Source: a bacterium (lineage in GTDB: Bacteria > Bacteroidota > Ignavibacteria > Kapaibacteriales > UBA7675). From it: DNA of 64,000 bases. The notes below the pieces were generated by a model that was not told the DNA's origin, did no database searches, and worked only from the letters and a program-made list of their open reading frames with translations. The number at the start of each line of letters is the position of its first letter. Positions within the stretch are counted from its first letter, which is position 1. This document shows, piece after piece, positions 1 to 8,568 of the stretch. The stretch lies in the NCBI GenBank assembly GCA_030430495.1, contig JAUIKM010000032.1, positions 1 through 64,000 of the forward strand, given 5' to 3'. The position numbers were made by a program, and so were the translations under genes.

Positions 1-500
1 ATGCCGACGACGATGCCGACGACGATGCCGACGACGATGCCGACGACGATGCCGACGACGATGCCGACGACGATGCCGACGACGATGCCGACGACGATGC
101 CGACGACGATGCTGACGACGATGCCGACGACGATGCTGACGACGATGCTGACGACGATGCCGACGACGATGCCGACGACGATGCCGACGACGACACGGGC
201 GACGACACGGGCGGCGACACGGGCGGCGACACGGGCGGCGACACGGGCGGCGATACGGGCGGCGATACGGGCGGCGATACGGGCGGCGACACGGGCAATG
301 GCGGAGGAATGGCCGGCAACGGCGAAGCGACCGGCAATGGCGGAACGACCGGTAACGGCGGCTCCACCGGCAATGGCGGAACGACCGGCAACGGCGGCTC
401 CACCGGCAATGGCGGAACGACCAACAATCGGCCCAAAATCGGCGAGGATCAAGTGATTCGCGTCAGCGCACAGGACGGCCGCGTGCTCAGCATCCGCTGA
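1..500 (+). CDS. C-terminal part of an Asp/Ala- and Gly-repeat protein (5' end outside window)
   Basis: The coding frame is the one whose codons begin at base 3. It starts with about 16 copies of a 12-bp unit read as Ala-Asp-Asp-Asp, passes into Asp-Thr-Gly-Gly repeats (bases 193-297), then Gly-Asn-Gly-Gly-Ser/Thr-Thr repeats, and ends in a non-repetitive tail, IGEDQVIRVSAQDGRVLSIR. The tail resembles the end of a PepSY-type unit and resembles the C-terminus of the next gene (VEINAADGSVLRVKES), so the two are probably related. Single-base variants in the units (gcc/gct) leave the Ala-Asp-Asp-Asp reading unchanged, which supports this frame. The acidic stretch suggests an extracytoplasmic, possibly cation-binding linker; this is inference. 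The N-terminus is not in the window, so no signal peptide can be judged. Confidence 0.6.
   Translation, partial: ADDDADDDADDDADDDADDDADDDADDDADDDADDDADDDADDDADDDADDDADDDADDDADDDTGDDTGGDTGGDTGGDTGGDTGGDTGGDTGGDTGNGGGMAGNGEATGNGGTTGNGGSTGNGGTTGNGGSTGNGGTTNNRPKIGEDQVIRVSAQDGRVLSIR
3..192. repeat. 12-bp tandem repeat (gccgacgacgat), about 16 copies
   Basis: The unit gccgacgacgat repeats head to tail from the window edge, with only c/t changes in the first codon. In the chosen frame it encodes Ala-Asp-Asp-Asp. Because the unit is a multiple of three and lacks stops, all three forward frames are open across it. It probably continues to the left of the window. Confidence 0.9.
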
Positions 501-767
501 TCCGAAAGCACTCCGAACACAGCCAGGAAACTGTACAGAGCCAATACACACGGGCTTGAACGCCGGTGCGCGGTCATCATGCCGCGTCCGGCGTTTTGCG
601 TTTGCGGGCGCAGCGGCGACGCACTCCCGCCGCTAAAAAACTCCGAGCTGAATGCGGCAACGCGCTGTAACAATGACCGGCGATCTGTATTCATGCGCCG
701 AAATCAGAAAACACGTCAGCCCCCCCCGGCGGCGCCGACGACAGGAACGAATACATCAGGTCTCAGA

Positions 768-1304
768 ATGAAATACTGCATAATTGAACGAACGATCGCC
801 GCGGCCTGCGCCGCAACATTTCTGGGTTTCTGCATTGGAGCCTGCGACAGCGATGAAGACAATGTCCTCGACAGTTTGAGCGGCAGCGACCGCAGCAAAG
901 TTGAACAGGCCGCCGGCCGTTTTGTGGACGGTACTCTCAGATCGGTTGAAAAAGAACGCGAAGACGGACGGAATATCTACGAACTCAAATGGGAAACGGC
1001 CGGCGGCGCTGTCATCAAACTGGAGTTCAACCGCGACGACAACTGCGCGCTGCTGGAAGCCGAAGATGAAGACGGCCCCTTTGACTACGAATTCACGCCC
1101 GGCGATCCGCTGATTACTCTGGGCGCGGCATTGGCGGCAGCACAAAACGTCCAGGCGGGCGAGGTGCAGTCCTGGGAACTGGATCAGGACGAGTCCGATG
1201 CAATCTGGCAATACGAATTTGAGCTCACAGACGGCAACGGCGACGAATGGGAAGTCGAAATCAACGCCGCCGACGGCTCCGTACTCAGAGTCAAAGAATC
1301 CTGA
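768..1304 (+). CDS. PepSY-like domain lipoprotein
   Basis: A 178-aa protein. The N-terminus is a lipoprotein signal peptide ending in the lipobox IGAC (Cys about residue 26) followed by acidic residues. Two repeated units follow, each with a beta-strand pattern typical of PepSY domains: one around residues 68-100 (YELKWETAGG then VIKLEFNRDD) and one at the C-terminus (YEFELTDGNG, WEVEINAADGSVLRVKES). PepSY domains are generally thought to act as protease inhibitors or ligand-binding modules outside the cytoplasm; the partner here is unknown. The ATG at 768 was chosen because it directly precedes the signal peptide and an AGG lies about 8 bases upstream. The following cytochrome gene starts 30 bases downstream, so the two are probably co-transcribed. 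Confidence 0.75.
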   Translation: MKYCIIERTIAAACAATFLGFCIGACDSDEDNVLDSLSGSDRSKVEQAAGRFVDGTLRSVEKEREDGRNIYELKWETAGGAVIKLEFNRDDNCALLEAEDEDGPFDYEFTPGDPLITLGAALAAAQNVQAGEVQSWELDQDESDAIWQYEFELTDGNGDEWEVEINAADGSVLRVKES

Positions 1305-1333
1305 TACCAACAATTCCAGGAGCGATAAACGCC

Positions 1334-2611
1334 ATGAAATCAACGCCTCGAACATCCATCGCCGCCGCTGCGACATATGCCGCAGCAATTCTGCTGACTC
1401 TTTTGACTTCCTGCTCCTGGGAAGACCAGGGCTCGCCCGTGGACGGAGGCGGTGAAGAGGCGGGATCCAACCGCAACGGCGCGCTCAGCGTTTCTCCCGC
1501 ACAAACAGAATGTGAAGTCGGTCGCCAGGTCACGCTGCGGGCCGACTACGCGAACGACCCCGGCGCGCGCTTTCACTGGCGCATCGTTTCCGGTACGGGG
1601 TCCGTCAACGGCCAGGGTGTCTTTCAGGCGCCGCTCTCATTGCCGGTGCGTTCGCTGACGAGCATTATTCAGGTCAGTCTGCAATCCGACACCGCCAAAC
1701 GGGTGTTCGCCAGGGTGGTGGTGACGACCCAACATCCCGAGCCGGATACGGGCAATGGCGGTTCACAGACGGGCGCGCTGCGCATCGATCCTGAAATCGC
1801 GGAAATCTACCGCGGCGAACGTCAGGACTTTGTTTTGCGCGACGCCAATGGCGCGGCGGTGGCCGGTGCGGTCTGGTCGGTGGATCAGGGCCGCGGCGCC
1901 ATCGATCCCGCCGGTCGCTTCACAGCGCCGACGTCGATGTCCGCTCCGCAGGAAAGCAGCACAATCGTCGCAGCGTACGAAGGCGGCAACTACCTTGCGC
2001 GCGTGACCTATTTTAACTCCGCGCCCGACGAAGTGTGTTTTACACGTGAAATTCTGCCGCTCCTGCGCTCCAACTGCGCCTTGAGCGGCTGCCACGACGC
2101 GGCGACGGCCGAAGACGACGTCGACCTGACGGACTACAACTCTCTCATGCACTCGGATGGCATCGTACGCCCCGGACGCGGTTCCAAAAGCGAGCTCTAC
2201 GAAGTGCTGGTCGAGAAGGACATGGATGATCGCATGCCGCCGGCCGGCCGCGAGCCCCTCACGTCCGAACAGATAGCGCTGATAAAACGCTGGATTGACG
2301 AGGGCGCGCAGGAAAGCGACTGCCCCGACCCCAACGGCCCGCTGTGCGATACTGAAAACATCGGCTACAGCAGCCATGTGGTTCAAATTCTCGAGACCAA
2401 TTGCATTGGATGCCACAGCGGCTCCAATCCCTCCGGCGGACTGGATTTCCGCTCCGGCCAGGTCGTTCAACAGGCAGCTTTGGACGGACGCCTTGCCGGC
2501 GCGGTCCAACGACAGCCTGGATACAGTCCCATGCCGCCGGTGGCGGCGCTCTCCGACTGCGACGTCGATAAACTGCTCGCCTGGATCAACGGCGGCGCAG
2601 CCCTCGACTAA
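1334..2611 (+). CDS. c-type cytochrome lipoprotein with two Ig-like domains
   Basis: A 425-aa protein. The signal peptide ends in the lipobox LTSC (Cys27). Two bacterial Ig-like segments follow (about 50-130 and 148-226), each with the ...WxxxxGxGxIxxxGxFxAP pattern. The C-terminal half contains two haem-binding candidates: a CX4CH site (C248-C253-H254) followed by MPP at 301, and a canonical CX2CH site (C357-C360-H361) with a later MPP. The modules resemble the planctomycete-type cytochrome c domains found in FCB bacteria, where CX4CH also occurs in the first module. The protein is expected to be anchored in the outer membrane and to carry electrons; its substrate is unknown. It lies among other oxidative-stress and haem genes (YceI, Haem_bd). 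Confidence 0.8.
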   Translation: MKSTPRTSIAAAATYAAAILLTLLTSCSWEDQGSPVDGGGEEAGSNRNGALSVSPAQTECEVGRQVTLRADYANDPGARFHWRIVSGTGSVNGQGVFQAPLSLPVRSLTSIIQVSLQSDTAKRVFARVVVTTQHPEPDTGNGGSQTGALRIDPEIAEIYRGERQDFVLRDANGAAVAGAVWSVDQGRGAIDPAGRFTAPTSMSAPQESSTIVAAYEGGNYLARVTYFNSAPDEVCFTREILPLLRSNCALSGCHDAATAEDDVDLTDYNSLMHSDGIVRPGRGSKSELYEVLVEKDMDDRMPPAGREPLTSEQIALIKRWIDEGAQESDCPDPNGPLCDTENIGYSSHVVQILETNCIGCHSGSNPSGGLDFRSGQVVQQAALDGRLAGAVQRQPGYSPMPPVAALSDCDVDKLLAWINGGAALD

Positions 2612-2713
2612 AGCTGAACTCCAATTCAACTACACTTTTTGGACATGCCGCGGCATGTGCGCAGGGCCGCGCCTTGCGATGAAACGACAACACACTTTCA
2701 GGACAGGAACAGT

Positions 2714-3067
2714 ATGAACAGCAAAGCGATCTTCACAAAAATTGCCGCGGGCTTTGCCGAGCGCAGGCAACAACTCTTCCGGCTTTTTGCGGCGCTGGGC
2801 GCACTGGCGCTCATTCTGACGGCCGTCTGGCAAATCCAGGGCGGCTACATCTACACGCGCACGGCGGTGGCCGAAGTACAGCGCGACGAGCTCTTCGGCA
2901 CCGAATCGATTGAATGGCGCGAGGACTTCCGCATGGGCCTGCTGCCTTCCGGCGCGGACCCGCTGGCGGCGACTTCGGTGGCCGGTATTCTGGGTTTTGC
3001 CATGCTGCCGCTCGGAGCGCTGCTCCTGTGGAAACGCGGCGGCCGCGGCAAGCTGCAAACACGTTGA
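2714..3067 (+). CDS. small two-helix membrane protein of unknown function
   Basis: A 117-aa protein preceded by AGGA about 12 bases upstream of the ATG. It has a basic N-terminus, a hydrophobic helix at about residues 24-42, a soluble segment of about 45 residues, and a second helix near 89-107 followed by a basic tail (WKRGGRGK). The topology suggests both ends in the cytoplasm with a central periplasmic loop. I do not recognise a family. The gene sits between the cytochrome lipoprotein and YceI in the same direction with short gaps, so a role in the same envelope redox process is possible but unproven. Confidence 0.65.
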   Translation: MNSKAIFTKIAAGFAERRQQLFRLFAALGALALILTAVWQIQGGYIYTRTAVAEVQRDELFGTESIEWREDFRMGLLPSGADPLAATSVAGILGFAMLPLGALLLWKRGGRGKLQTR

Positions 3068-3128
3068 CAAAGCGAACATTCCTCAACAAATACACATTTC
3101 AAACAGTCACTTTCAGGAGTTACTCAAC

Positions 3129-3818
3129 ATGTCAAACCTCACTTCTATCCCTGCTATCGCATCCGGGCGCACCTTCTTGTTTGTCACCGTGCTGGCCGTC
3201 GTTGCGGCGGTGAGCGGAAGCACGCTCTTCGCCGCGGAATCGAGCGCCGCGATGCGCTTCAGTTTTGCGACGGACGCGGGCAAAAGCACGATCAAGTTCA
3301 AGAGCTCCGCGCCGCTGGAAGACATCGAAGGCAGCGCCGACGCCATTACCGGTTATATGAATTTCCAGCCGGCCAACGTGGCCGCCAGCGCGGGCAAGGT
3401 GGAGACCGCCGTGGCCGAAATGCGCACGGGCATTTCCAAACGCGACAAACACATGATAAGCGATGACTGGCTGGACGCCGAAGCGCACCCGAACATCGTC
3501 TACGAACTGAAAAAACTGCACTCGGTGGAAGTGAAAGAGCAAAACGGCGACCGCACCGTCTACAAAGCCGTCGCCGTCGGCAGTTTTACGCTGCACGGCG
3601 TCACCAAAGAACTGAGCTCGCCCGTGACGCTGACGCACATTCCCGAATCCGACAAAACGCGCGAGCGCGCTCCCGGCGATTTCATTCTGGTGAAAACCGC
3701 CTTTTCGATTGCGCTGGCCGATTTCAACATCAGCGGCGTGCGCGGCATGGTGGGCAGCAAAGTGGGCGAATCGATTGAGCTGGACGTCAGCCTGATCGGC
3801 TCCGCGACGCAGCAGTAA
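3129..3818 (+). CDS. YceI family periplasmic protein
   Basis: A 229-aa protein with a cleavable signal peptide (hydrophobic core about residues 14-32, Ala-x-Ala site near 36). The mature part carries YceI hallmarks: FKSSAPLEDIEGSA, MRTGISKRDKHM, DWLDAEAHPNI, FTLHGVTK and ADFNISGVRG. YceI proteins are lipocalin-like beta-barrels that bind isoprenoid lipids, and some are linked to quinone metabolism or stress tolerance. The start follows a clear AGGAG at 3115-3119. It lies between a small membrane protein and a haem-binding protein, all on the same strand. Confidence 0.9.
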   Translation: MSNLTSIPAIASGRTFLFVTVLAVVAAVSGSTLFAAESSAAMRFSFATDAGKSTIKFKSSAPLEDIEGSADAITGYMNFQPANVAASAGKVETAVAEMRTGISKRDKHMISDDWLDAEAHPNIVYELKKLHSVEVKEQNGDRTVYKAVAVGSFTLHGVTKELSSPVTLTHIPESDKTRERAPGDFILVKTAFSIALADFNISGVRGMVGSKVGESIELDVSLIGSATQQ

Positions 3819-3970
3819 TATCAGCGAACGATACAAGTGTGTCTGCACCGGATATGGCGGCCGGCCACAGCGGAATGTTAAATTCTGATGTGGACGGCCG
3901 CCTGTCATTGCAGGGCCGGCGGGACGCACGTACATTGCGGCATCCATATAACCAATGGGAGAATTACAAC

Positions 3971-4543
3971 ATGTCCGGTAGTCGTTTTTCACTCGGCAAG
4001 CGCATTCTGATTATCCTTGGCGTTGCAATCGTTGTCATGCAGTTTTTCCAGATCGACCGTTCCAATCCGCCGGCGACGGCCCCACTGGCCGGTCCCGCAC
4101 CGGTGAAAGCCGTCCTTGAGCGCGCCTGTTACGATTGCCACTCCAACGAAACCAGATGGCCGTGGTACGCATATGTCGCGCCGATGTCATGGTTGGTGGG
4201 CGATCACGTGACGCATGGGCGCAGCGAGTTGAATTTCTCCGAGTGGCGCAATCTGAGCGCCGAGGACCGCGCGGAGATGCGCGAGGAAATCTACGAGGAA
4301 GCCGCCGAGGGGGAAATGCCGCCGAGCGATTATCTGCTGCTGCACTCGGACGCCGCACTGAGCGCGGAAGACCTGTCGACACTGCGCGACTGGAGCGCCG
4401 CCTCATACGGTGACGAAGCAAAAGTCAGCCCGGCGCCGCAGCTGCGGCAAGCCGCGGAACAAAACGAATCGAAGAATGCAAACAGGGAGAATGGTGCGAG
4501 CGGCAGTGAGCACGAAGAGGAGGCCGGAGAATCGGGGCACTAA
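3971..4543 (+). CDS. haem-binding domain (Haem_bd) membrane-anchored protein
   Basis: A 190-aa protein. An N-terminal uncleaved helix (about residues 9-26) anchors it in the inner membrane. A single c-type haem motif CYDCH (C53-C56-H57) is followed by the family signature SNETRWPWYAYVAP and by MPP near residue 117, a likely axial ligand. This matches the Haem_bd family found next to cytochrome peroxidases and oxidoreductases in Bacteroidota. The C-terminal 45 residues are low-complexity and rich in Glu, Asn, Ser and His. The ATG at 3971 is preceded by GGGAG at 3957-3961 and places the signal anchor at the start; upstream in-frame codons add only an arginine-rich tail unlike the family. Confidence 0.85.
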   Translation: MSGSRFSLGKRILIILGVAIVVMQFFQIDRSNPPATAPLAGPAPVKAVLERACYDCHSNETRWPWYAYVAPMSWLVGDHVTHGRSELNFSEWRNLSAEDRAEMREEIYEEAAEGEMPPSDYLLLHSDAALSAEDLSTLRDWSAASYGDEAKVSPAPQLRQAAEQNESKNANRENGASGSEHEEEAGESGH

Positions 4544-4619
4544 AGCCGCCGCAGCCGCGTGTTTGAGCGCATTGTAAACAAAGCATCCAACACCGATTCC
4601 GAGCTTCCGAAAAGCACGC

Positions 4620-6281
4620 ATGGAAAAACCCGTGATCCTGGCCGTGGACGACGATCTGCACGTCCTGAAGTCGATCCAGCGCGACCTGCGCAAGGAATTC
4701 CGCAAAGACTACAAAATTGTGGCCACACATTCGGCCAACGAAGCGCTGAGCGCCATTCGCGAGATGGCAAAAAAAGGCGACAACGTGGCGTTGCTCATCT
4801 CGGACCAGCGCATGCCGGAGATGGGCGGCGTCGACTACCTGGAGCAGGCCAGAAACCTGCTGCCGGAAGCCAAGCGCGTCCTGCTGACGGCGTATTCCGA
4901 CACGGATGCGGCGATCAAAGCGATCAACGACGTGCAGCTGGACTACTACCTGATGAAACCCTGGGACCCGCCCGAAGAGCGCATGTACCCGGTGCTGCAC
5001 GACCTGCTGAACGACTGGCATGCCGCCTTCCGGCCGGAATTTGCGGGCATCCGCGTGGTGGGGTATCAGTGGTCGCCGCGCTCCCACGCCATCAAGGATT
5101 TCCTGGCGGGCAACATGATTCCCTATCGCTGGCTGGACGTCGAAACGAGTGAGGAAGCCGCGCGCCTGCTGGAGGCGTCCGGCACCGACCGCGCCGACCT
5201 GCCCGCGGTCTATCTGGAAGACGGCGAGGTGCTGGCCGCGCCGGGCGCCGAAGAACTGGCCGACAAACTCGGCATGACGGCGCAGACGGGCGACACGATG
5301 TACGACGTGGTCATCATCGGCGCGGGACCGGCCGGACTGGCCGGCGCGGTTTACGGCGCATCGGAAGGACTGAACACGCTGCTGGTGGAGCGGCGCGCAC
5401 CGGGCGGACAGGCGGGCACGAGCTCGCGCATTGAAAATTACCTCGGTTTCCCGAGCGGGCTGAGCGGCTCACAGCTGGCGCAGCGCGCCATCACGCAGGC
5501 CTCGCGTCTGGGCGCGCACTTCCTGCTGCCGCGTCAGGTCAAGGGCATCCGGCTGCAGGACGGCTACAAATCGATCGTGCTCTCCGACGACAGCGAGATA
5601 CACAGCCGCGCGGTGATCATTACCACGGGCGTGGACTACCGCCGCCTGGATACGGAAGGACTGGAGCAGTTTACCGGCGCGGGCGTGTACTACGGCGCGG
5701 CAACGACGGAAGCGGCGGCCTGCCGCAACGAAGACGTCTACATTGTGGGCGGCGGCAACTCGGCCGGGCAGGCGGCGATGTACCTGTCCAAATTCGCTGC
5801 CAACGTGTATATCGTCATTCGGCGCGATTCGCTGCGGCACTCGATGTCGCACTACCTGATCGAGCAGATAGACAAAACGGCCAACATCCATCTTTTGCCT
5901 TTCACCGAGGTGAAAGCGGCGCGCGGGGAGAACCGCCTGGCCGAGCTGGACCTGCAGGACAATCGCACGCAGGAGGTGCGCACGGCGCCGGCGGCTTCAC
6001 TCTTTATTTTCATCGGCGCAAAGCCGTACACCGAGTGGCTGGGCGACGACATCATCAAAAACAAACGCGGCTTCATCGAGACGGGGCGCGACCTGGCGAA
6101 CTACCCCGAATTCAAAATGGTCTGGAAGCTGGAGCGCGAACCCTTTCTGCTGGAAACCAGCGTGCCGGGTATCCTGGCCGCAGGCGACGTGCGCGCCGGC
6201 GCCATGAACCGGGTGGCCTCGGCCGTGGGCGAGGGCTCGATGGCGATCAAATTTGTGCACGAGTACCTGGCCCAGTCCTGA
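4620..6281 (+). CDS. response-regulator receiver fused to thioredoxin-reductase-like FAD oxidoreductase
   Basis: A 553-aa protein. Residues 1-125 are a receiver domain with the acidic pocket DDD (10-12), phosphoacceptor Asp62 (SDQRMPEMGG) and Lys113. Residues about 140-215 look like a thioredoxin-fold linker. Residues 228-553 are a pyridine-nucleotide disulfide oxidoreductase: FAD motif GAGPAG (234-239), NAD(P)H motif GGGNSAG (377-383) and the closing FAD motif GILAAGDVR. The CxxC redox pair of true thioredoxin reductases, expected just before GGGNSAG, is absent: the segment reads TTEAAACRNED with one Cys (368). It is therefore unlikely to reduce thioredoxin by the classical route. Similar fusions are known in databases, but the electron acceptor is unknown. 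No histidine kinase lies next to it. Confidence 0.88.
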   Translation: MEKPVILAVDDDLHVLKSIQRDLRKEFRKDYKIVATHSANEALSAIREMAKKGDNVALLISDQRMPEMGGVDYLEQARNLLPEAKRVLLTAYSDTDAAIKAINDVQLDYYLMKPWDPPEERMYPVLHDLLNDWHAAFRPEFAGIRVVGYQWSPRSHAIKDFLAGNMIPYRWLDVETSEEAARLLEASGTDRADLPAVYLEDGEVLAAPGAEELADKLGMTAQTGDTMYDVVIIGAGPAGLAGAVYGASEGLNTLLVERRAPGGQAGTSSRIENYLGFPSGLSGSQLAQRAITQASRLGAHFLLPRQVKGIRLQDGYKSIVLSDDSEIHSRAVIITTGVDYRRLDTEGLEQFTGAGVYYGAATTEAAACRNEDVYIVGGGNSAGQAAMYLSKFAANVYIVIRRDSLRHSMSHYLIEQIDKTANIHLLPFTEVKAARGENRLAELDLQDNRTQEVRTAPAASLFIFIGAKPYTEWLGDDIIKNKRGFIETGRDLANYPEFKMVWKLEREPFLLETSVPGILAAGDVRAGAMNRVASAVGEGSMAIKFVHEYLAQS

Positions 6282-6303
6282 TTGACGGGGACCGTGCGGC
6301 GCG

Positions 6304-7056
6304 TCAGGCGCGTTTGGATATAAAGATCAGATTGTGATAGAAGTGAATTGAGGCGATGTTTTCATCAAAGTAGTCGGGCTGATAGTCTTTGATGCGAAAC
6401 TCCGTGTGGTTGAGGCGATCCGGCATCTTCTTGAAAAAGTTCATCATCGTCTGCGGGTTTTCGAGGTCGTCGCTGTCGCCGCCGTAGTCCGGCCAATACG
6501 AGGTCTGAGTATCCTCCACCACGTAGACGCCGCCCGGCTTCAGCTTGGGGAACAGGTGTTTGAAGGTCGTGACCACGTGTTCATTGATGTGGCTGCCGTC
6601 GTCGACGATGATATCGATAGGGCCGGCGATGGCGCGCTCCACGGCATCGAGGAAGTCGGTATCGACCTGACTGCCCTGGAATATCCTGATGCGCGCGGCT
6701 TCCTGCGGCGACTTATCGTAGATGTCGATGGCGTAGATATTGCCGCGTTTGAAATAGCGTTTCCACATGCGCAGCGATTGCCCGCCGCGGTCCGGACGTT
6801 CATAACCGCCCACCCCGATTTCAAGCAGGTTGATGTTCTTGCGCCGGAATTTTTTGAGGTAGTGTTGATAATGCGGCGTGTAGTAGTGCGAGCCCCATTT
6901 GTCCGTGCCGTAGATTTGAGCCAGCCGGGTCAGGTTGCGGCCGAAGATCAGCCCGATAAAAAAGCCGAGAAAGGAGCTTCGGCCAATAAAGTGAGTCAGC
7001 CGTTCGAGTTGTTCCGGCGTCAGACGCTGTTTGAGCGCTTGTTTGATCGTATCCAT
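6304..7056 (-). CDS. class I SAM-dependent methyltransferase (macrocin/mycinamicin O-methyltransferase-like)
   Basis: A 250-aa protein. The motif order fits the sugar O-methyltransferase family related to MycE and demethylmacrocin methyltransferases: YGTDKWGSHYYTPHY, the SAM-binding loop NLLEIGVGGY, the acidic strand end YAIDIYD, IDIIVDDGSH and the metal/active-site segment GGVYVVEDTQTSYWP. These enzymes act on sugar hydroxyls, often in glycan or antibiotic biosynthesis; the substrate here is unknown. The start at 7056 (MDTIKQALK) was chosen because upstream in-frame codons are arginine-rich and unlike the family. It faces the preceding gene with only 22 bases between the stops and has no obvious biosynthetic partners nearby. 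Confidence 0.8.
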   Translation of the reverse strand: MDTIKQALKQRLTPEQLERLTHFIGRSSFLGFFIGLIFGRNLTRLAQIYGTDKWGSHYYTPHYQHYLKKFRRKNINLLEIGVGGYERPDRGGQSLRMWKRYFKRGNIYAIDIYDKSPQEAARIRIFQGSQVDTDFLDAVERAIAGPIDIIVDDGSHINEHVVTTFKHLFPKLKPGGVYVVEDTQTSYWPDYGGDSDDLENPQTMMNFFKKMPDRLNHTEFRIKDYQPDYFDENIASIHFYHNLIFISKRA

Positions 7057-7502
7057 TCTGTCGTAGCGTTTGGGCGCCGGTCGCTGCGAACGCGCGGCGC
7101 GAATTGTCGGAAATGTCTGAGAGTTGGTCGGAGCGCCGCATATCCATCCACGCCCGTCCCATATTGTTGGTCCCCGGATGCACGTGCTTCTTCGTCCGAA
7201 TGCTCCCCGCGCCCGGCATTCCAGCAGCCCGCGTAGCGACTCCGGGGTGGGAAGATGTGAGAAAATATCGCAATTATTTGAAAACCGGCGCGTTCGGAAA
7301 ATCAATTGCCTCGTTCCGCAGGCGGCGCGGCGGCGCGGAAATGCGGCCCGAACACGGTATCGCGTCCACACCAAATTGTTGGTTGCATATACAATTACTA
7401 TTCAGCGCAGCGCGTCGGCACTGTTCTGTACGGACGCACCGCAGCGACGCGACGTACCACACAACACCTGATTCAACCCAATACCTGAAAGGTTATCTGA
7501 TC
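7057..7502. other. divergent intergenic region upstream of the methyltransferase and doxX
   Basis: 446 bases between two divergently transcribed genes. Open frames across it are arginine-rich and unconvincing. The only candidate signals are a weak AT-rich stretch at about 7376-7405 (ttgttggttgcatatacaat) and an AAAGG Shine-Dalgarno sequence before the DoxX start. I see nothing else. Confidence 0.4.
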
Positions 7503-7934
7503 ATGAGTTTTATGCAAAAACTGCTGCCGGGCGGCGCGGGTCCTACGGACACGCCGGCGAGCCTGGGCATGCTGATTCTGCGGCTGGGCGCGGGCATTTC
7601 AATGACGGCGGCGCACGGCTGGGGCAAGCTGAGCAACTACGGCGAGTACGCGGAGAAATTCGGCGACCCGATCGGCCTGGGGCCGGAGGTCTCACTGATG
7701 CTGGCGGTCTTTGCCGAGTTTTTCTGCGGCATCCTGCTGGCGCTGGGTCTGACGACGCGTCTGGCGTCGATTCCGCTGATCATCACGATGCTGGTGGCGG
7801 TGCTGGTCGTACACGCGGACGATCCCTTCCAGAAGCAGGAACTGGGCCTGTTGTATTTGCTGGCCTATGCGGCGATTCTGCTGGTGGGGCCGGGCAGGTA
7901 CTCGCTGGACGCGCTGCTGAGCCGCAAGTCCTGA
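7503..7934 (+). CDS. DoxX family membrane protein
   Basis: A 143-aa protein with four predicted transmembrane helices (about residues 20-38, 59-80, 85-103 and 115-134) and the DoxX features LRLGAGISMTAAHGWGKL in helix 1 and GRYSLDALL at the end. DoxX-family proteins sit in the inner membrane and are associated with thiol or quinone redox homeostasis; the exact role varies. An AAAGG lies about 10 bases before the ATG. The gene stands alone. Confidence 0.85.
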   Translation: MSFMQKLLPGGAGPTDTPASLGMLILRLGAGISMTAAHGWGKLSNYGEYAEKFGDPIGLGPEVSLMLAVFAEFFCGILLALGLTTRLASIPLIITMLVAVLVVHADDPFQKQELGLLYLLAYAAILLVGPGRYSLDALLSRKS

Positions 7935-8037
7935 GGCCGAGAGTTGGAAGTCTGTCGGCAGACTGAGAGCCTGAAGACAGGTTTGAGACTTGAGGTTTGC
8001 AGGCTGGAGGCGGGCTTGAGACTTTAAACTGACACGG

Positions 8038-8067
8038 GCCATGCGGAGTAATCCGCATGGCTTTTTT
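8038..8067 (+). terminator. Rho-independent terminator after doxX
   Basis: A perfect 10-bp stem (GCCATGCGGA / TCCGCATGGC) with a 4-base loop GTAA is followed by six T residues at 8062-8067. It lies about 100 bases after the DoxX stop and just before the 21-bp minisatellite. Confidence 0.85.
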
Positions 8068-8081
8068 CTAGGATTAGAATG

Positions 8082-8395
8082 TTTTTCTGCAACGACCACG
8101 TTCTTTTCTGCAACGACCACGCCCTTTTCTGCAACGACCACGTTCTTTTCTGCAACGACCACGTTCTTTTCTGCAACAACCACGTTCTTTTCTGCAACAA
8201 CCACGTTCTTTTCTGCAACAACCACGTTCTTTTCTGCAACAACCGCGTTCTTTTCTGCAATTACCGCGTTCTTTTCTGCAACAATCGCGCTCTTTTCTGC
8301 AATTACCGCGTTCTTTTCTGCAATTACCGCATTCTTTTCTGCAATTACCGCGTTCTTTTCTGCAACAACCGCGTTCTTTTCTGCAAAGCGTGCTT
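8082..8395. repeat. 21-bp minisatellite, about 15 units
   Basis: The unit ttcttttctgcaacgaccacg repeats head to tail with ordered sequence drift. Early units carry acgaccacg, the middle ones acaaccacg, later ones attaccgcg. As 21 is a multiple of three, it is open in several frames: the plus strand can read FFSATTT and the minus strand AEKNAVV heptads. No unit is a spacer-separated direct repeat, so this is not CRISPR. I cannot decide whether either strand is translated: the minus-strand frame (8408 leftward) runs straight through the doxX terminator into doxX antisense, which argues against it. The 12-mer gcaattaccgcg from the late units also occurs inside the next gene at 8617-8628. Confidence 0.85.
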
Positions 8396-8568
8396 CTTTC
8401 ATCTGCAAAATCTGCGCCCTGTGATACTAGAAGCTTCGTTTGGAAAATTCAGCATACACAAATGTCAAACTATCGCTACCTTAACTTTTCACAGCCGGCT
8501 GAACTGACAAGCAGTCAACTAGACAACAAACACAGGAATAAACATTGAACAAAACTCGGAGGTAAACC

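Noticed and set aside
1..456. An open frame reading Met-Pro-Thr-Thr repeats from base 1
   Set aside because: It is the tandem repeat read in another frame; only the frame beginning at base 3 keeps Ala-Asp-Asp-Asp through unit variants and leads into a plausible tail and stop.
8082..8395. CRISPR array
   Set aside because: Units are contiguous 21-bp tandem repeats with no unique spacers and no cas genes in the window.
8041..8507. Plus-strand proteins of FFSATTT or LFCNDHV repeats
   Set aside because: All are readings of the 21-bp minisatellite, without ribosome-binding sites and with the doxX terminator at their start.
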